Positions 8,508-16,567 of a stretch of DNA of 47,949 nt are shown here, one piece after another. The stretch spans positions 1 through 47,949 of the forward strand of contig JAEINK010000039.1 in the NCBI GenBank assembly GCA_016342585.1, read 5' to 3'. Position numbers and translations under genes: made by a program. Within the stretch, counting starts at the first letter, position 1; each line of letters starts with the position of its first letter. This DNA comes from Spirochaetales bacterium. Lineage in GTDB: Bacteria > Spirochaetota > Spirochaetia > UBA9216. The notes under the pieces were generated by a model, which was given only the letters and a program-made list of their open reading frames with translations, ran no database searches and was not told the DNA's origin.

Positions 8508-10577
8508 CTACGCCCTTCCAGGAGAGCGTCTGCTTCTAATTGAAACAGGATTATATGCAATACCTTTTCCGGTAAAGTATTTTGAAAAGAACTCGTAATA
8601 ATTAAGTCGTAACGCCTGAATTCCGGCAGAGAGGCCCTCCAGACCGATCACGAGTATATTCCCCAACAGAAGAATTACGATCCCCCCGACACCACCACCA
8701 GCCATTTCGGAGATGGATTCGAAAGCAGCCATGAGGCTCACATGGGCGATCCCCAGCCCGGCGACCCTCATGAAGGAGAGGGTGTTGGCCAGGTATCCTG
8801 AAAATATTTCCAGAAGTTCGACGATCCACTCCATCAGAAAGTCGATGAATGTGAACACGGTCAGACCATGCTTCCTCTCTTCCGGATCCAGGAAATGATG
8901 AAGTGGGGCCTTGAAGAGGAGGAGGAGAATGGGGATCCCGAAGGCCGGCAGGAGAAATGAGCTGTCCGGCAGGGATTTATAATTCTCACCCACAAAATAG
9001 AAGGCGGTATAGACACCGCAGCCGTACATCCAGCTGCCGAGGATTCCTGTTTTATCTAAAAGGAGGGTAAACCATTTCCTTTTCCGGAATAGATTAACCC
9101 AGTTCAACAGGAGCCCAACACCGATTACGGCTATTCCAAAGTAAATCGTGATCCCGAGAATCCCATAGACATCGGCTATAGGTCCGCCGCCCCCATGGCC
9201 AAGAACAACCGCATGGTAGTTGAACCAGAGGGGAGGAAAGAGAGGAAAGCCGAAGTAGGAACCGAAGAGGATTCCCGTTACAATGGATGCCCCGCCGCAG
9301 TACATCAATAACTGGAAAATATTCCGGAAACCGGTAGAAACGTTCTTTGCAAAACGGAATCCAAGAAAACCAATTAAACCAATCACAAACCCCTGTCCGG
9401 CATCACCGAACATAAGGCCAAACATGACAAGATAGGCCACAGCCACAAAAGGAGTGGGGTTTACCGCCCCATATTCGGGGACGGCATAATTTTCCACGAG
9501 CATCTGAAAAGGAGAGAGAACTCTGGAGGATTTTATTATAACAGGGATCTTCTCCCGGGGAAATTTCGAAGCTTCCGACCAGCGGATAATACACTCACCG
9601 GCTGTCACCTCCCGGATCCCTTTCTCGAGTTTATCCGAAGCCTCCACAGGAAGCCAGCCGGAAAAAACAACGGTCCTTGCCGTCTGGGAGAAAGAGTCCT
9701 GAATCTCACCATAGAGTTCATTCAGCCGAAGATTCTTCCACATATGGTCGAGTTCCGGCTGCCTTTTGCGAATCCGGCCATTTACAGCCTGATGAAGTTC
9801 ATCCTGCTCTCTCTCGAGAACTTCGATCTGCTCCTCAAGCTTCCTCCGGATTTTATCACTCTCTTCCCGGGACTTCTCTTCGGGAGGCTCTTCAACCCAG
9901 CTGTACTTCTCCAGGATCTCGTCGATCATGGAGGCTTCCCTCTTCAGGGAGACAATCACCATACGGTTGGGTTTTCCAGAATCATCCACATTCAGGTCAT
10001 CAGGGTTTTTTGAAGAGAAGGCATCCCCGGGATTCCCCATGGAAAAATGGGGGATCGAAGAGAGGCTCCTCTCAAGCTCTTCAGGAGTCCGGCGGCCAAT
10101 CCTTCCATTCCGGACAATAAGGAACTTATCGCCCCCCCCGGATCTGGAATCTCCGGTTTTCAGGTATCGCTCCAATTCCCGGAGTTTAAGGATCTCCTGA
10201 TTCTTTCCCTTCTGCTTATCCCGCAGCTCCCCTAATTCCCTGGTGACCGCATCAAGCTGCCGCTCATAATCTTCAAATTTAACAAGTTTCAGACCGCTTA
10301 GATCCACCTCTTCCAGGGGAGGAAGCGAAATTTCAGCCTGCTGATATATACTTTCAATCCGGCGTCTGGATTCGGAGATCTGACGGGAAGCGGTTCCCCC
10401 GGCAAACTGTTCCAGAAGAGCAATATCACTCTTCGAAAAAGACTCTTTACCCGTCACAGACGATACCTTTACAAAATCAAGAACACCCTGGGAAAGGAGC
10501 TCCCGGGTAACACCGTCTGCATGCCTGTCGAGTACAACTGCTGTAAGAAGTTTCATCCTGGCTGTAAACAGCTTCAT
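8508..10577 (-). CDS. atpI: V-type ATP synthase subunit I (a subunit)
   Basis: 689 residues. The ATG at 10577 overlaps the subunit C stop as ATGA, which fixes the start (MKLFTARMKLL). The N-terminal half is a soluble, coiled-coil-rich arm (about residues 1-350). The C-terminal half has roughly seven or eight membrane segments beginning near YLVMFGLMFGDAGQGFV and ending in the family block LANTLSFMRVAGLGIAHVSL, which contains the arginine that faces the c-ring. It provides the ion half-channels. Length is slightly above the usual 640-660. It probably depends on coupled translation from subunit C. Confidence 0.96.
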   Translation of the reverse strand: MKLFTARMKLLTAVVLDRHADGVTRELLSQGVLDFVKVSSVTGKESFSKSDIALLEQFAGGTASRQISESRRRIESIYQQAEISLPPLEEVDLSGLKLVKFEDYERQLDAVTRELGELRDKQKGKNQEILKLRELERYLKTGDSRSGGGDKFLIVRNGRIGRRTPEELERSLSSIPHFSMGNPGDAFSSKNPDDLNVDDSGKPNRMVIVSLKREASMIDEILEKYSWVEEPPEEKSREESDKIRRKLEEQIEVLEREQDELHQAVNGRIRKRQPELDHMWKNLRLNELYGEIQDSFSQTARTVVFSGWLPVEASDKLEKGIREVTAGECIIRWSEASKFPREKIPVIIKSSRVLSPFQMLVENYAVPEYGAVNPTPFVAVAYLVMFGLMFGDAGQGFVIGLIGFLGFRFAKNVSTGFRNIFQLLMYCGGASIVTGILFGSYFGFPLFPPLWFNYHAVVLGHGGGGPIADVYGILGITIYFGIAVIGVGLLLNWVNLFRKRKWFTLLLDKTGILGSWMYGCGVYTAFYFVGENYKSLPDSSFLLPAFGIPILLLLFKAPLHHFLDPEERKHGLTVFTFIDFLMEWIVELLEIFSGYLANTLSFMRVAGLGIAHVSLMAAFESISEMAGGGVGGIVILLLGNILVIGLEGLSAGIQALRLNYYEFFSKYFTGKGIAYNPVSIRSRRSPGRA

Positions 10578-11677
10578 CCCGTAACCTCCCTGATCCGCTC
10601 CGATTTCCAACCATAGTATTTTCCGTTAAGAACACTCATCAGGAAACGGCTTTCCCTGTTTTTCATGAAAAAGTATACAAGTACAATTCCTATGGTAAAG
10701 GGATACCCCGAAATAAGCTTCATAAACTCTTCCTTCCGCGTGGCTTCCAGGAGCTGCTCAAATAAAATAGCCTGGGAAGCGGCACTCCCCTTGTCCCCGA
10801 TAGAGAGGGAGGCAAGGGCCGGGAATTTACCTTTCAACAGAGCGGCAGGATCTTTCTGGCGTGTTTCCTGAGAGAGATAAGACTGTATATCCTCTACAGA
10901 GATCTTCATTCCCCGGGGGATTAAAATCTCTTCCAGTTCCGGGGCCGTAACCGAATAGAAGTGACTGTAACGGATAAGCCAGTTGATATTCTGGATTTCG
11001 ATTTCGGTGGTCAGGATCCGCTCGACAAGAGCCCTATCCTTCGAGGGAAGCTCTTTCGCAGAGCTGAAAAGGAAATCATAATACATCCGATCCAGGGCGA
11101 TTTCCATTTTAAACAAACCATCCCCTGTCTCCATGGCAGTACGAAAAGGTTCAATGGCTTTGGTGTAAATATCTGTGTTCAAACTGGTAATGATTTCATC
11201 GAATGATACGGCATTAATAATACCATCCCAGTCGATATTATTCAGGATCCGCTCCCTGTAGAGGTAACCTGCCCGATGGCCGATGGGGCGTTTTTTAATA
11301 CGACTCCCATACCAGAGTCTAATGGCGTTTTTAAGGTTTTCTATCTCAAGTTTAAGACTCATTGATCGGATAAAACCCTGAACAACGTCCTCTGTAATCT
11401 TAACAATTTCCCGGTACCACCCAATCTGCATCTGGAAAAGTTCAAGCTCTGCCGACTGAATATCTCCGGTTCGGTCGTAGGCATCCGAAACGGGGGAAAA
11501 TTCTGTCTCTTTCAGGAGCTGGAGAACCTCTTCCATAGAGGCTGATCGAAGCAGGGATGATGAGAACTCTTCAGTAAGGATCATGCTGATCCTTGCTCTC
11601 AGTTTTGCATTAATAAAGCCGTAACGGCTTACCGGGGATTTCACTGAACCGGCCTCATAAAAGTCCCCCGTCCTCAT
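10574..11677 (-). CDS. atpC: V-type ATP synthase subunit C
   Basis: 367 residues, mostly alpha-helical, starting with the family's VSRYGFINAKLRARISMIL. This is the V-type C (eukaryotic d-like) socket that sits on the c-ring and receives the D/F shaft. It overlaps the gene before it by 23 bp and the next gene by 4 bp, so translation is coupled both ways. It is placed second in the operon, before I, instead of between E and F. Internal ENLKNAIRLWY and INWLIRYSHFY repeats match the threefold pseudosymmetry known for this subunit. Confidence 0.9.
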   Translation of the reverse strand: MRTGDFYEAGSVKSPVSRYGFINAKLRARISMILTEEFSSSLLRSASMEEVLQLLKETEFSPVSDAYDRTGDIQSAELELFQMQIGWYREIVKITEDVVQGFIRSMSLKLEIENLKNAIRLWYGSRIKKRPIGHRAGYLYRERILNNIDWDGIINAVSFDEIITSLNTDIYTKAIEPFRTAMETGDGLFKMEIALDRMYYDFLFSSAKELPSKDRALVERILTTEIEIQNINWLIRYSHFYSVTAPELEEILIPRGMKISVEDIQSYLSQETRQKDPAALLKGKFPALASLSIGDKGSAASQAILFEQLLEATRKEEFMKLISGYPFTIGIVLVYFFMKNRESRFLMSVLNGKYYGWKSERIREVTG

Positions 11678-11990
11678 CGAATACAGTCCTTCTTATCCGG
11701 GCAGCAACCTTTTCGGCAAGTTTATCCAGACGTTCCGAAGATTCGGAAGCGGCCTTCAGAAATCTTTCCTCAACCTCTTTAACTGCCGACTCCTCGGCCG
11801 CCCGGGCTGTTTCCTCTTCCTTTTCAAGGATGGAGGCCATCCGCTCCCGCTCCTCCTGCTTAATCTTCCGCAGGACTTCAGCAGCCTCGGCATCAGCCTG
11901 CCCAATCATCTGAGAGGCTTTAAGTTTAGCCTCCTGAACAACTTTTTCACTATCCTTTTCGGTATCGACTATTTTCTGAATGAGGTCCAT
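11655..11990 (-). CDS. V-type ATP synthase subunit G/H (peripheral stalk)
   Basis: 111 residues and almost wholly a charged coiled coil (Lys/Glu/Ala rich), as expected for the G/H subunit that pairs with E to form the stator stalk. First gene of the ATPase operon. It lacks a Shine-Dalgarno sequence: the ATG is preceded by GTTTTC and then a -10-like TAAACT, so the operon may start as a leaderless transcript. The gene overlaps subunit C by 23 bp. Low sequence conservation means the call depends on structure and position. Confidence 0.85.
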   Translation of the reverse strand: MDLIQKIVDTEKDSEKVVQEAKLKASQMIGQADAEAAEVLRKIKQEERERMASILEKEEETARAAEESAVKEVEERFLKAASESSERLDKLAEKVAARIRRTVFDEDGGLL

Positions 11991-11996
11991 GAAAAC

Positions 11997-12025
11997 AGTT
12001 TAACGTATTTCTTTATGGAGGACAA
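11997..12025 (-). promoter_or_regulatory. Candidate leaderless promoter of the V-ATPase operon
   Basis: Minus strand: TTGTCC (plus 12020-12025), 17-nt spacer, TAAACT (plus 11997-12002), then 6 nt to the ATG of the G/H subunit. Both boxes match the sigma-70 consensus at four of six positions. No ribosome site lies between -10 and start. It sits in the 74-bp gap after the TonB-like gene. Confidence 0.45.
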
Positions 12026-12064
12026 ACACAAAAGTCGTGATCTATCTATAACAATGAAAAGAGA

Positions 12065-12850
12065 TTATTGAAGGCGGAAGGTGAAGTCTTTAATAAGGGT
12101 TATTCTACGGCCGGGGGGGTTAAAGGACCATTTTTCTTCAATAGTCGAGATGACCTCCCTATCCAGCAGGGAGTGGCCCGACGAGGATTTCAGGTCCACA
12201 CTGATTATCCTGCCGTCGGAACCTACTTCAATGGCGACCCGAACAGAGCCTTCAAGTTTCCAGCGTCTGGCGGCGGCGGGATAAGCCGGGGCGGCAAGTT
12301 TTCGACCGCGACTTAATGAGGAAAAATTGACAGGCGGTGGTGATGCCAGTGCAGGTGTTTGAGGAGGGGGTGTAGATTCTACCGGCCCAGCCACTGGCCT
12401 GAATGAGGGAATGGCCTCGGTATCAGAGTGATTATTGGTCTCTATATTCTCAGCAGTTTCCACAGGAGGTTGAGCTTGTACAACATCTGGACCAGGATCC
12501 GGCTCCGAAACGAATTCCGGCTGTGGTTCCGGCAGTGGTAAATCAGGCGATTCAGGGACAGAATCCTGTTCAATAACGGGGACAGGTTCGGATAAGGGTT
12601 CCTGTTCAACAATGGGAACAGGTTCTGGTTTTGAAACAGGAGCAGCTTCAGCAGGTCGTGAATCCAGGAGAGAAGCCTCGTTGGTGGATATAAAACTTAA
12701 TTCTACACTCATTTCCGTCAAAGGCATAGATTCCGGTTCCGTTCTGAATTGGGGAAGATAGAGATCGATGAAAGCAAACAGAAGAAAATGAAACAGGAGA
12801 GCCGACAGAATCGCAAAACCAAGCCTTTTATTATCCAGCGAGAGGGTCAT
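12065..12850 (-). CDS. tonB: TonB-like energy-transducing protein
   Basis: 261 residues with full TonB architecture: a short cytoplasmic N-terminus, one membrane helix (about residues 10-30, with a His as in TonB), a long periplasmic linker rich in Pro, Glu and Val, and a C-terminal TonB domain (about 175-261) with PAYPAAARRWKLEG, VGSDGRI and SGHSLLDREVI. It would transmit proton-motive force to outer-membrane receptors. No ExbB/ExbD or TonB-dependent receptor is in the window, so partners are encoded elsewhere. It overlaps the surface lipoprotein gene by 4 bp (ATGA) and is the last gene under the cobalamin riboswitch, implying a role in B12 uptake. Confidence 0.92.
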   Translation of the reverse strand: MTLSLDNKRLGFAILSALLFHFLLFAFIDLYLPQFRTEPESMPLTEMSVELSFISTNEASLLDSRPAEAAPVSKPEPVPIVEQEPLSEPVPVIEQDSVPESPDLPLPEPQPEFVSEPDPGPDVVQAQPPVETAENIETNNHSDTEAIPSFRPVAGPVESTPPPQTPALASPPPVNFSSLSRGRKLAAPAYPAAARRWKLEGSVRVAIEVGSDGRIISVDLKSSSGHSLLDREVISTIEEKWSFNPPGRRITLIKDFTFRLQ

Positions 12851-13923
12851 TCCCTTCTTACCCTGGCAACCGCATCAACCTCACAGGAAAGCTCTCCTAA
12901 GGCATCATGAATTTTGAGACTTGCCGAAGATATCTTTATCCATGAAATTCTATCCAGCTCGGCAGATATGAAATCAGCATCTACAGCCCATTCAATCTTA
13001 ATCGCAGAACCGCCACCCGAACCATCATCGATCCGGTTGTCACCATGAGTATCAGGAACAGTATAAAACCAGGAAGGTTTAATCCCAGGATAATCTTCCA
13101 TATCTTTCGTATCACCATCCCCATTTAAATCGCCGAGTACGGAGGTAGGAGCAGAATCTGCGGATCCCCAGACAGCGGCAAAACCACCGGTAGAATAATA
13201 TACAGAATCGGGAAGGAGATAGACATGATCAAAGTAAGCCGGGTTTTCGGCTTGAGAATTCCACCAGGCTTGAGAATCTGAAAAAAGCTGGGTTCCAGAG
13301 AGGGAACCGGGCTGAACCGACCAGGAAAGAGTACTATCTACAGTGTCATACCACTGAACCGAGTAGTTTATATCAACAGGAAGATCGGAAACTGACAGAT
13401 GGCTTCCCGGAATTAGATACCATATATCATTCGGAATCCCGTCACCATTCTCATCTTCCATGATTTCGATAACGCCCGGTTCCCGGAGGGGACTTTCTGG
13501 TGAACCACCGGACCAGAAGGAGTTCCCAAAAACTATGAAGTCATAACCGCCCATATTATCGGGATGATTCTCGATGGGGACATCAAACTGTAAAATAACA
13601 TAACCGCCAGCCATGCCGAGACTCACGATGGAGGAGTTGTCACTGCCGAAAATACCGCCGCCGGATGGGGGACCAAGAAGTTTCTCTACATTATTTTCAA
13701 TAGAATAATCGGAAGATTTGTAAAACTGCCCCGGGGCCTGCCGGTAATCCACCACCCGGGATGCAAAGTATTCCTCTTCCTCATAGAAAAGCTCCGGGTC
13801 AGTCCAACCGGGGGGAGTATAACCAACCTCCCCGGGGTTATAACCCGGATTGTTAAATCCACATGCTGTAATAAAACATAGTATTGAGAGAAGTGATATT
13901 ACAGCAGGCAGGATTTTTTTCAT
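12847..13923 (-). CDS. Large cell-surface lipoprotein in the cobalamin operon
   Basis: 358 residues with a lipoprotein signal (lipobox ITAC near residue 21). The body matches a surface-protein family known from Bacteroidetes and spirochaetes, with segments DFIVFGNSFWSG, EPGVIEIMEDENGDGIPNDI and LGDLNGDGDTKDMEDY. The latter two are Asp/Asn-rich calcium-type loops; the fold is probably beta-rich. Family members are often seen beside TonB-dependent transport genes. Here riboswitch control and overlap with tonB suggest it captures cobalamin or a corrinoid at the cell surface, a job like BtuG/BtuH in Bacteroides. That function is inferred and no homology to those proteins is claimed. It overlaps the upstream gene by 1 bp (TAATG). 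Confidence 0.75.
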   Translation of the reverse strand: MKKILPAVISLLSILCFITACGFNNPGYNPGEVGYTPPGWTDPELFYEEEEYFASRVVDYRQAPGQFYKSSDYSIENNVEKLLGPPSGGGIFGSDNSSIVSLGMAGGYVILQFDVPIENHPDNMGGYDFIVFGNSFWSGGSPESPLREPGVIEIMEDENGDGIPNDIWYLIPGSHLSVSDLPVDINYSVQWYDTVDSTLSWSVQPGSLSGTQLFSDSQAWWNSQAENPAYFDHVYLLPDSVYYSTGGFAAVWGSADSAPTSVLGDLNGDGDTKDMEDYPGIKPSWFYTVPDTHGDNRIDDGSGGGSAIKIEWAVDADFISAELDRISWIKISSASLKIHDALGELSCEVDAVARVRRE

Positions 13924-14417
13924 TACTCTTTAACTGCACCAGATGTGAAAAACATAAAATATCCGCCAGCGTTGGTAACGGTAGATTTAGCTTCTGAGGC
14001 CGTATCAAAATATGAATCAGCATTAAGATACCCCTCGGCATAATCCATTGTGGTTTCTCCGGAAACTGTTGTGAGATTTTTCCATCTTAAGATCATATAT
14101 TTATCAAGAATACCAGGATTCCAGCTTGGAGCCTCGGAGTATTTAAGTACAGCATACCCTGCATCCCCTTCAGCAAGTGCGGTTTCATCACCATTCCAGC
14201 CACTGTTATTAAACTCCACAATATCAGCCTTCCATGAACCGAAATCAATCTCACTGCCAGAGACAGTTATGGAGCCGAACGCATCATTCCAGGTCCCAAT
14301 TATTTCGATTTCAGGATCTCCGGATAATAATCCAAGAAAGTCACAGCCGGTGAAGGCCGGAACGACAAAAAGTACAAGCAGTAAAACAGGGATGAGTTTT
14401 TTTAAGAATTTCTTCAT
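13923..14417 (-). CDS. Small lipoprotein, first gene of the cobalamin-riboswitch operon
   Basis: 164 residues, signal with lipobox FTGC near residue 25. The mature part contains IIGTWNDAFGSITVSGSEIDFGSW and a Trp/Tyr-rich middle, resembling small beta-barrel or lipocalin-like lipoproteins. No named family is recognised. It is directly behind the riboswitch, and its AGGAGAA ribosome site can be paired in an RNA hairpin, so its translation should fall when B12 is plentiful. The downstream surface lipoprotein overlaps its stop codon. A periplasmic or surface corrinoid-binding role is possible but unproven. Confidence 0.72.
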   Translation of the reverse strand: MKKFLKKLIPVLLLVLFVVPAFTGCDFLGLLSGDPEIEIIGTWNDAFGSITVSGSEIDFGSWKADIVEFNNSGWNGDETALAEGDAGYAVLKYSEAPSWNPGILDKYMILRWKNLTTVSGETTMDYAEGYLNADSYFDTASEAKSTVTNAGGYFMFFTSGAVKE

Positions 14418-14421
14418 TTAC

Positions 14422-14445
14422 TTCTCCTAAAAGTGCAGAGGAGAA
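14422..14445 (-). promoter_or_regulatory. Ribosome-site-sequestering hairpin of the riboswitch
   Basis: In the transcript, TTCTCCT (plus 14439-14445) can pair with AGGAGAA (plus 14422-14428), seven base pairs around a 10-nt loop. The second arm is the ribosome site 4 nt before the lipoprotein ATG. This is the expected expression platform of a riboswitch that blocks translation initiation. No T run follows, so it is not a terminator. Confidence 0.7.
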
Positions 14446-14544
14446 CGGAGGACCGGTTTCAATACTCCTTTATTCCGACAGGCAGGACTTCAGGTAGGGT
14501 TGATACCATTCCGACTCGTTCCGCGAAGTCAAAAATGTATTTCC

Positions 14545-14679
14545 GTATATCAACGTTTCCTGACTTATGGATAACATGAATCGCGCCTTCCCGGTTTCCC
14601 AGTGGCATAATACGATTCCCTTTCCAAACACAGTGACGGGCTCGCCCGGGATTCTCACCCGAGTTCCATTGAAATATAC
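14545..14679 (-). promoter_or_regulatory. Cobalamin (B12) riboswitch aptamer
   Basis: Read on the minus strand, the conserved cobalamin-riboswitch blocks follow in order: CGGGTGAGAATCCCGGGCG, CCCGTCACTGTG, GCCACTGGGAAACCGGGAAG and the B12 box AAGTCAGGAAACG. Helix P1 closes the domain: GTATAT-tt-CAA (5' arm, plus 14669-14679) with TTGATATAC (3' arm, plus 14545-14553). It lies about 130 nt upstream of the lipoprotein gene. It should reduce expression of the lipoprotein-lipoprotein-TonB operon when cobalamin is bound. Confidence 0.95.
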
Positions 14680-14689
14680 AGTTGAGGAT

Positions 14690-14718
14690 AATATATATCA
14701 GGAGAGTAAAATTGGCAA
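14690..14718 (-). promoter_or_regulatory. Promoter of the cobalamin-riboswitch operon
   Basis: Minus strand: TTGCCA (plus 14713-14718), 17-nt spacer, TATATT (plus 14690-14695). Transcription would begin a few bases before the first arm of riboswitch helix P1, so the whole aptamer is in the leader. Confidence 0.6.
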
Positions 14719-14881
14719 GCGTGATATCAGGTTGAATTAAAATTGAATTAGGGTTCGAAGGATATAAACCTGATGAATCATTTCACCTTCATATATCCGG
14801 TCTATACTCCGCTGCTGTAACGGCACGTTCAACACGGGAGGAATCAAACTCAATACCGGCAGTTCGAAATCCATGTTGATA

Positions 14882-14915
14882 AAAAAAATGCCGGGGGAGG
14901 ATCATCTCCCCCGGC
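14882..14915 (-). terminator. Rho-independent terminator of the AraC operon
   Basis: Perfect 10-bp stem GCCGGGGGAG / CTCCCCCGGC (14890-14899 and 14906-14915) with a 6-nt loop. On the minus strand it is followed by eight T residues (plus A run from 14882). It lies about 115 bp beyond the NTF2-like gene. The stretch 14719-14881 shows no gene. Confidence 0.92.
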
Positions 14916-15028
14916 ACCACAGTCCAAAAGACTTCCTTTTCCATCAGAAACTCCTGACCATCCCGGCTTATCGGATTCCTTTAAACAGAAATCGGTAAAA
15001 CGGTAGAGAGGCGTTTCCATGAAAATCA

Positions 15029-15397
15029 TTACTTCTTTTTCCGCCATTCAGGAGGAGCTTCAACAGCTGCCCAATACTCTTCGATCTCGATGATTTTGTC
15101 ATCATCAAATGTAAAAATAGATGTTGCGTAAAACTGATCTGCCGCATCCGGAGAAAAAATATGCACAATTGAGATTACCTGATCACCCGAAACATAACTG
15201 CGTTTAAGAACGGTTCGCCATCTGGATGGATAATCTTCGTTTACTTTAATAAACTCCTCTTTATTAAAGCGTTCCCTGGTACATACCCAATGAGCCTCGA
15301 ATTCTTCATGAAGAAGTTTTTCGGCATCCCTGTATTTTCGCTCATCAAAAATGGACCAGAATTCTTTTACGGTTTCAATGTTCTTCTCTTCTTTCAT
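15029..15397 (-). CDS. NTF2-like (SnoaL-type) protein
   Basis: 122 residues, the size of a single NTF2-like cone domain. It opens with a helix (NIETVKEFWSIFDERKYRDAEKLLHEEFEAHW) and continues with the curved sheet, including FTFDDDKIIEIEEYW, the typical last strands of SnoaL-like proteins. Such proteins bind or isomerise small molecules; the ligand cannot be told from sequence. AGGAGG ribosome site. It is the last gene of the AraC-GNAT-GyrI-NTF2 unit, 40 bp after the GyrI-like gene and before a strong terminator. Confidence 0.8.
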   Translation of the reverse strand: MKEEKNIETVKEFWSIFDERKYRDAEKLLHEEFEAHWVCTRERFNKEEFIKVNEDYPSRWRTVLKRSYVSGDQVISIVHIFSPDAADQFYATSIFTFDDDKIIEIEEYWAAVEAPPEWRKKK

Positions 15398-15437
15398 AGA
15401 TCCTCCTAATATAATAAAAAAACTATAATTTTAAAGG

Positions 15438-16058
15438 TTACACAATTTTAAATCGAAGCACGGTTTTTAATTTCTCCGGGGTAACCTTTCGAACATCTGA
15501 CAAATAAATCTCCCGGTGAACCTTCGAAACTCTGGAAAAGCCCTCCTTTGTACAATAAGATTCCATCCTGGCAAAACTTGCCGGCTCATCATCATAACTT
15601 CCCAAATGCATCATCTGCATACATTTCCCCTCGGTGAGCGATTCAAAACGAACTTGCTCCAGAAGCTTATGAGGTTTCTTCTTCTTTATCCTTTCAATGA
15701 TTTCAAATGCAAAATCTGAGGTAACAAAATCCGGTTGCCGGATCATCAGATCAAAAACGAGGGTATTCTTATCCAGAGGTCCTCCCTTTTTTTTAGCTTC
15801 ATCGCTTATATCCCAGACCCCCTCCAGGGGGTAGACTGTATATTCAAAATAACCTTCAGGGGGGTTCCCGGCTTTATGAGACATCCTGACCCCATATGAG
15901 AGGGTATAGAGAACTTCTATGTAGTTCCCGAAAAATTCATCATTGGGGTTGCCTTTCCCACTGATTACAAAGTACTTCATAGAGGGGACTTCGATCACAC
16001 CTGGATTTTTCCCGGGAAGATAGAGCTCCTTTTCTGCCTTACGCCACTCATGCTTCAT
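15438..16058 (-). CDS. GyrI-like small-molecule-binding protein
   Basis: 206 residues. The N-terminal part MKHEWRKAEKELYLP...VIEVPSMKYFVISGKGNPND and the later LEGVWDI and FESLTEGKCMQMMHLGSYDDEPASF match the GyrI-like domain family of stand-alone proteins, with two SHS2-type repeats forming a ligand pocket. Relatives bind or hydrolyse diverse drugs; the ligand here is unknown. No DNA-binding domain is attached. It follows the GNAT gene by 27 bp within the AraC unit, which together reads like a small sensing and detoxification operon. Confidence 0.88.
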   Translation of the reverse strand: MKHEWRKAEKELYLPGKNPGVIEVPSMKYFVISGKGNPNDEFFGNYIEVLYTLSYGVRMSHKAGNPPEGYFEYTVYPLEGVWDISDEAKKKGGPLDKNTLVFDLMIRQPDFVTSDFAFEIIERIKKKKPHKLLEQVRFESLTEGKCMQMMHLGSYDDEPASFARMESYCTKEGFSRVSKVHREIYLSDVRKVTPEKLKTVLRFKIV

Positions 16059-16084
16059 TATTCACAGCTCCTATCAAGATTATT

Positions 16085-16567
16085 TTAGAACACCAGCTCC
16101 CAGAAGCCCACATCTATCCAGGTCTCAAACTTATACCCGACCTTTGTGAAAATTCCGACTTTCCTGAAACCCAGTTTTTCATGCAGACCGATAGAAGCTT
16201 CGTTGGGAATAGCGATACAGACAACTACTGTTTTGATCCCCATCTCCTTTAAACGGGGGAGGAGCTCGGTATAGAGTTTTCTCCCAATCCCCTTCCGCCC
16301 GGCGTCCTTATCCAGATATATTGTCGATTCAACAGTATATCTATAAGCCGCCCGGCTTTTCCATCGATCCGCATAGATATAACCGAGGATTTTCCCATCC
16401 TCTTCGAAGACCATCCATGGGTAATTTTCTGTGGTGCTTCGAATCCTTTCAGCCATAACAAAAGAGGATACCGCCTCCTGTTCAAAGGTTATCCATGTTT
16501 TGTCCACATAGTAATTATAGATACTGGCAATGCCGATTGCATCTTTTTCTTCTACATCTCTGATCAT
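16085..16567 (-). CDS. GNAT acetyltransferase, phosphinothricin-acetyltransferase-like
   Basis: 160 residues. It begins IRDVEEKDAIGIASIYNYYVDKT, the pattern of the PAT/YncA branch, and has the acetyl-CoA motif GRKGIGRKLY near residue 93 and the late NEASIGLHEKLGFRKVG. It should move an acetyl group to the amine of a small molecule; substrates of relatives include phosphinothricin and methionine sulfone. Its start overlaps the AraC regulator stop by 4 bp (ATGA), so the two are translated together. Cytoplasmic. Confidence 0.9.
   Translation of the reverse strand: MIRDVEEKDAIGIASIYNYYVDKTWITFEQEAVSSFVMAERIRSTTENYPWMVFEEDGKILGYIYADRWKSRAAYRYTVESTIYLDKDAGRKGIGRKLYTELLPRLKEMGIKTVVVCIAIPNEASIGLHEKLGFRKVGIFTKVGYKFETWIDVGFWELVF

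Noticed and set aside
14447..14482. Possible 11-codon leader peptide (TTG start) in the riboswitch leader
   Set aside because: A GGAG lies only about 3 nt before the TTG, too close; no sign that it is translated.
14470..14658. ORF of 62 codons on the minus strand in the riboswitch region
   Set aside because: It overlaps the conserved cobalamin aptamer and has no ribosome site; the sequence is explained by RNA structure.
14850..15047. ORF of 65 codons on the minus strand
   Set aside because: It spans a strong terminator hairpin and overlaps the end of the NTF2-like gene.
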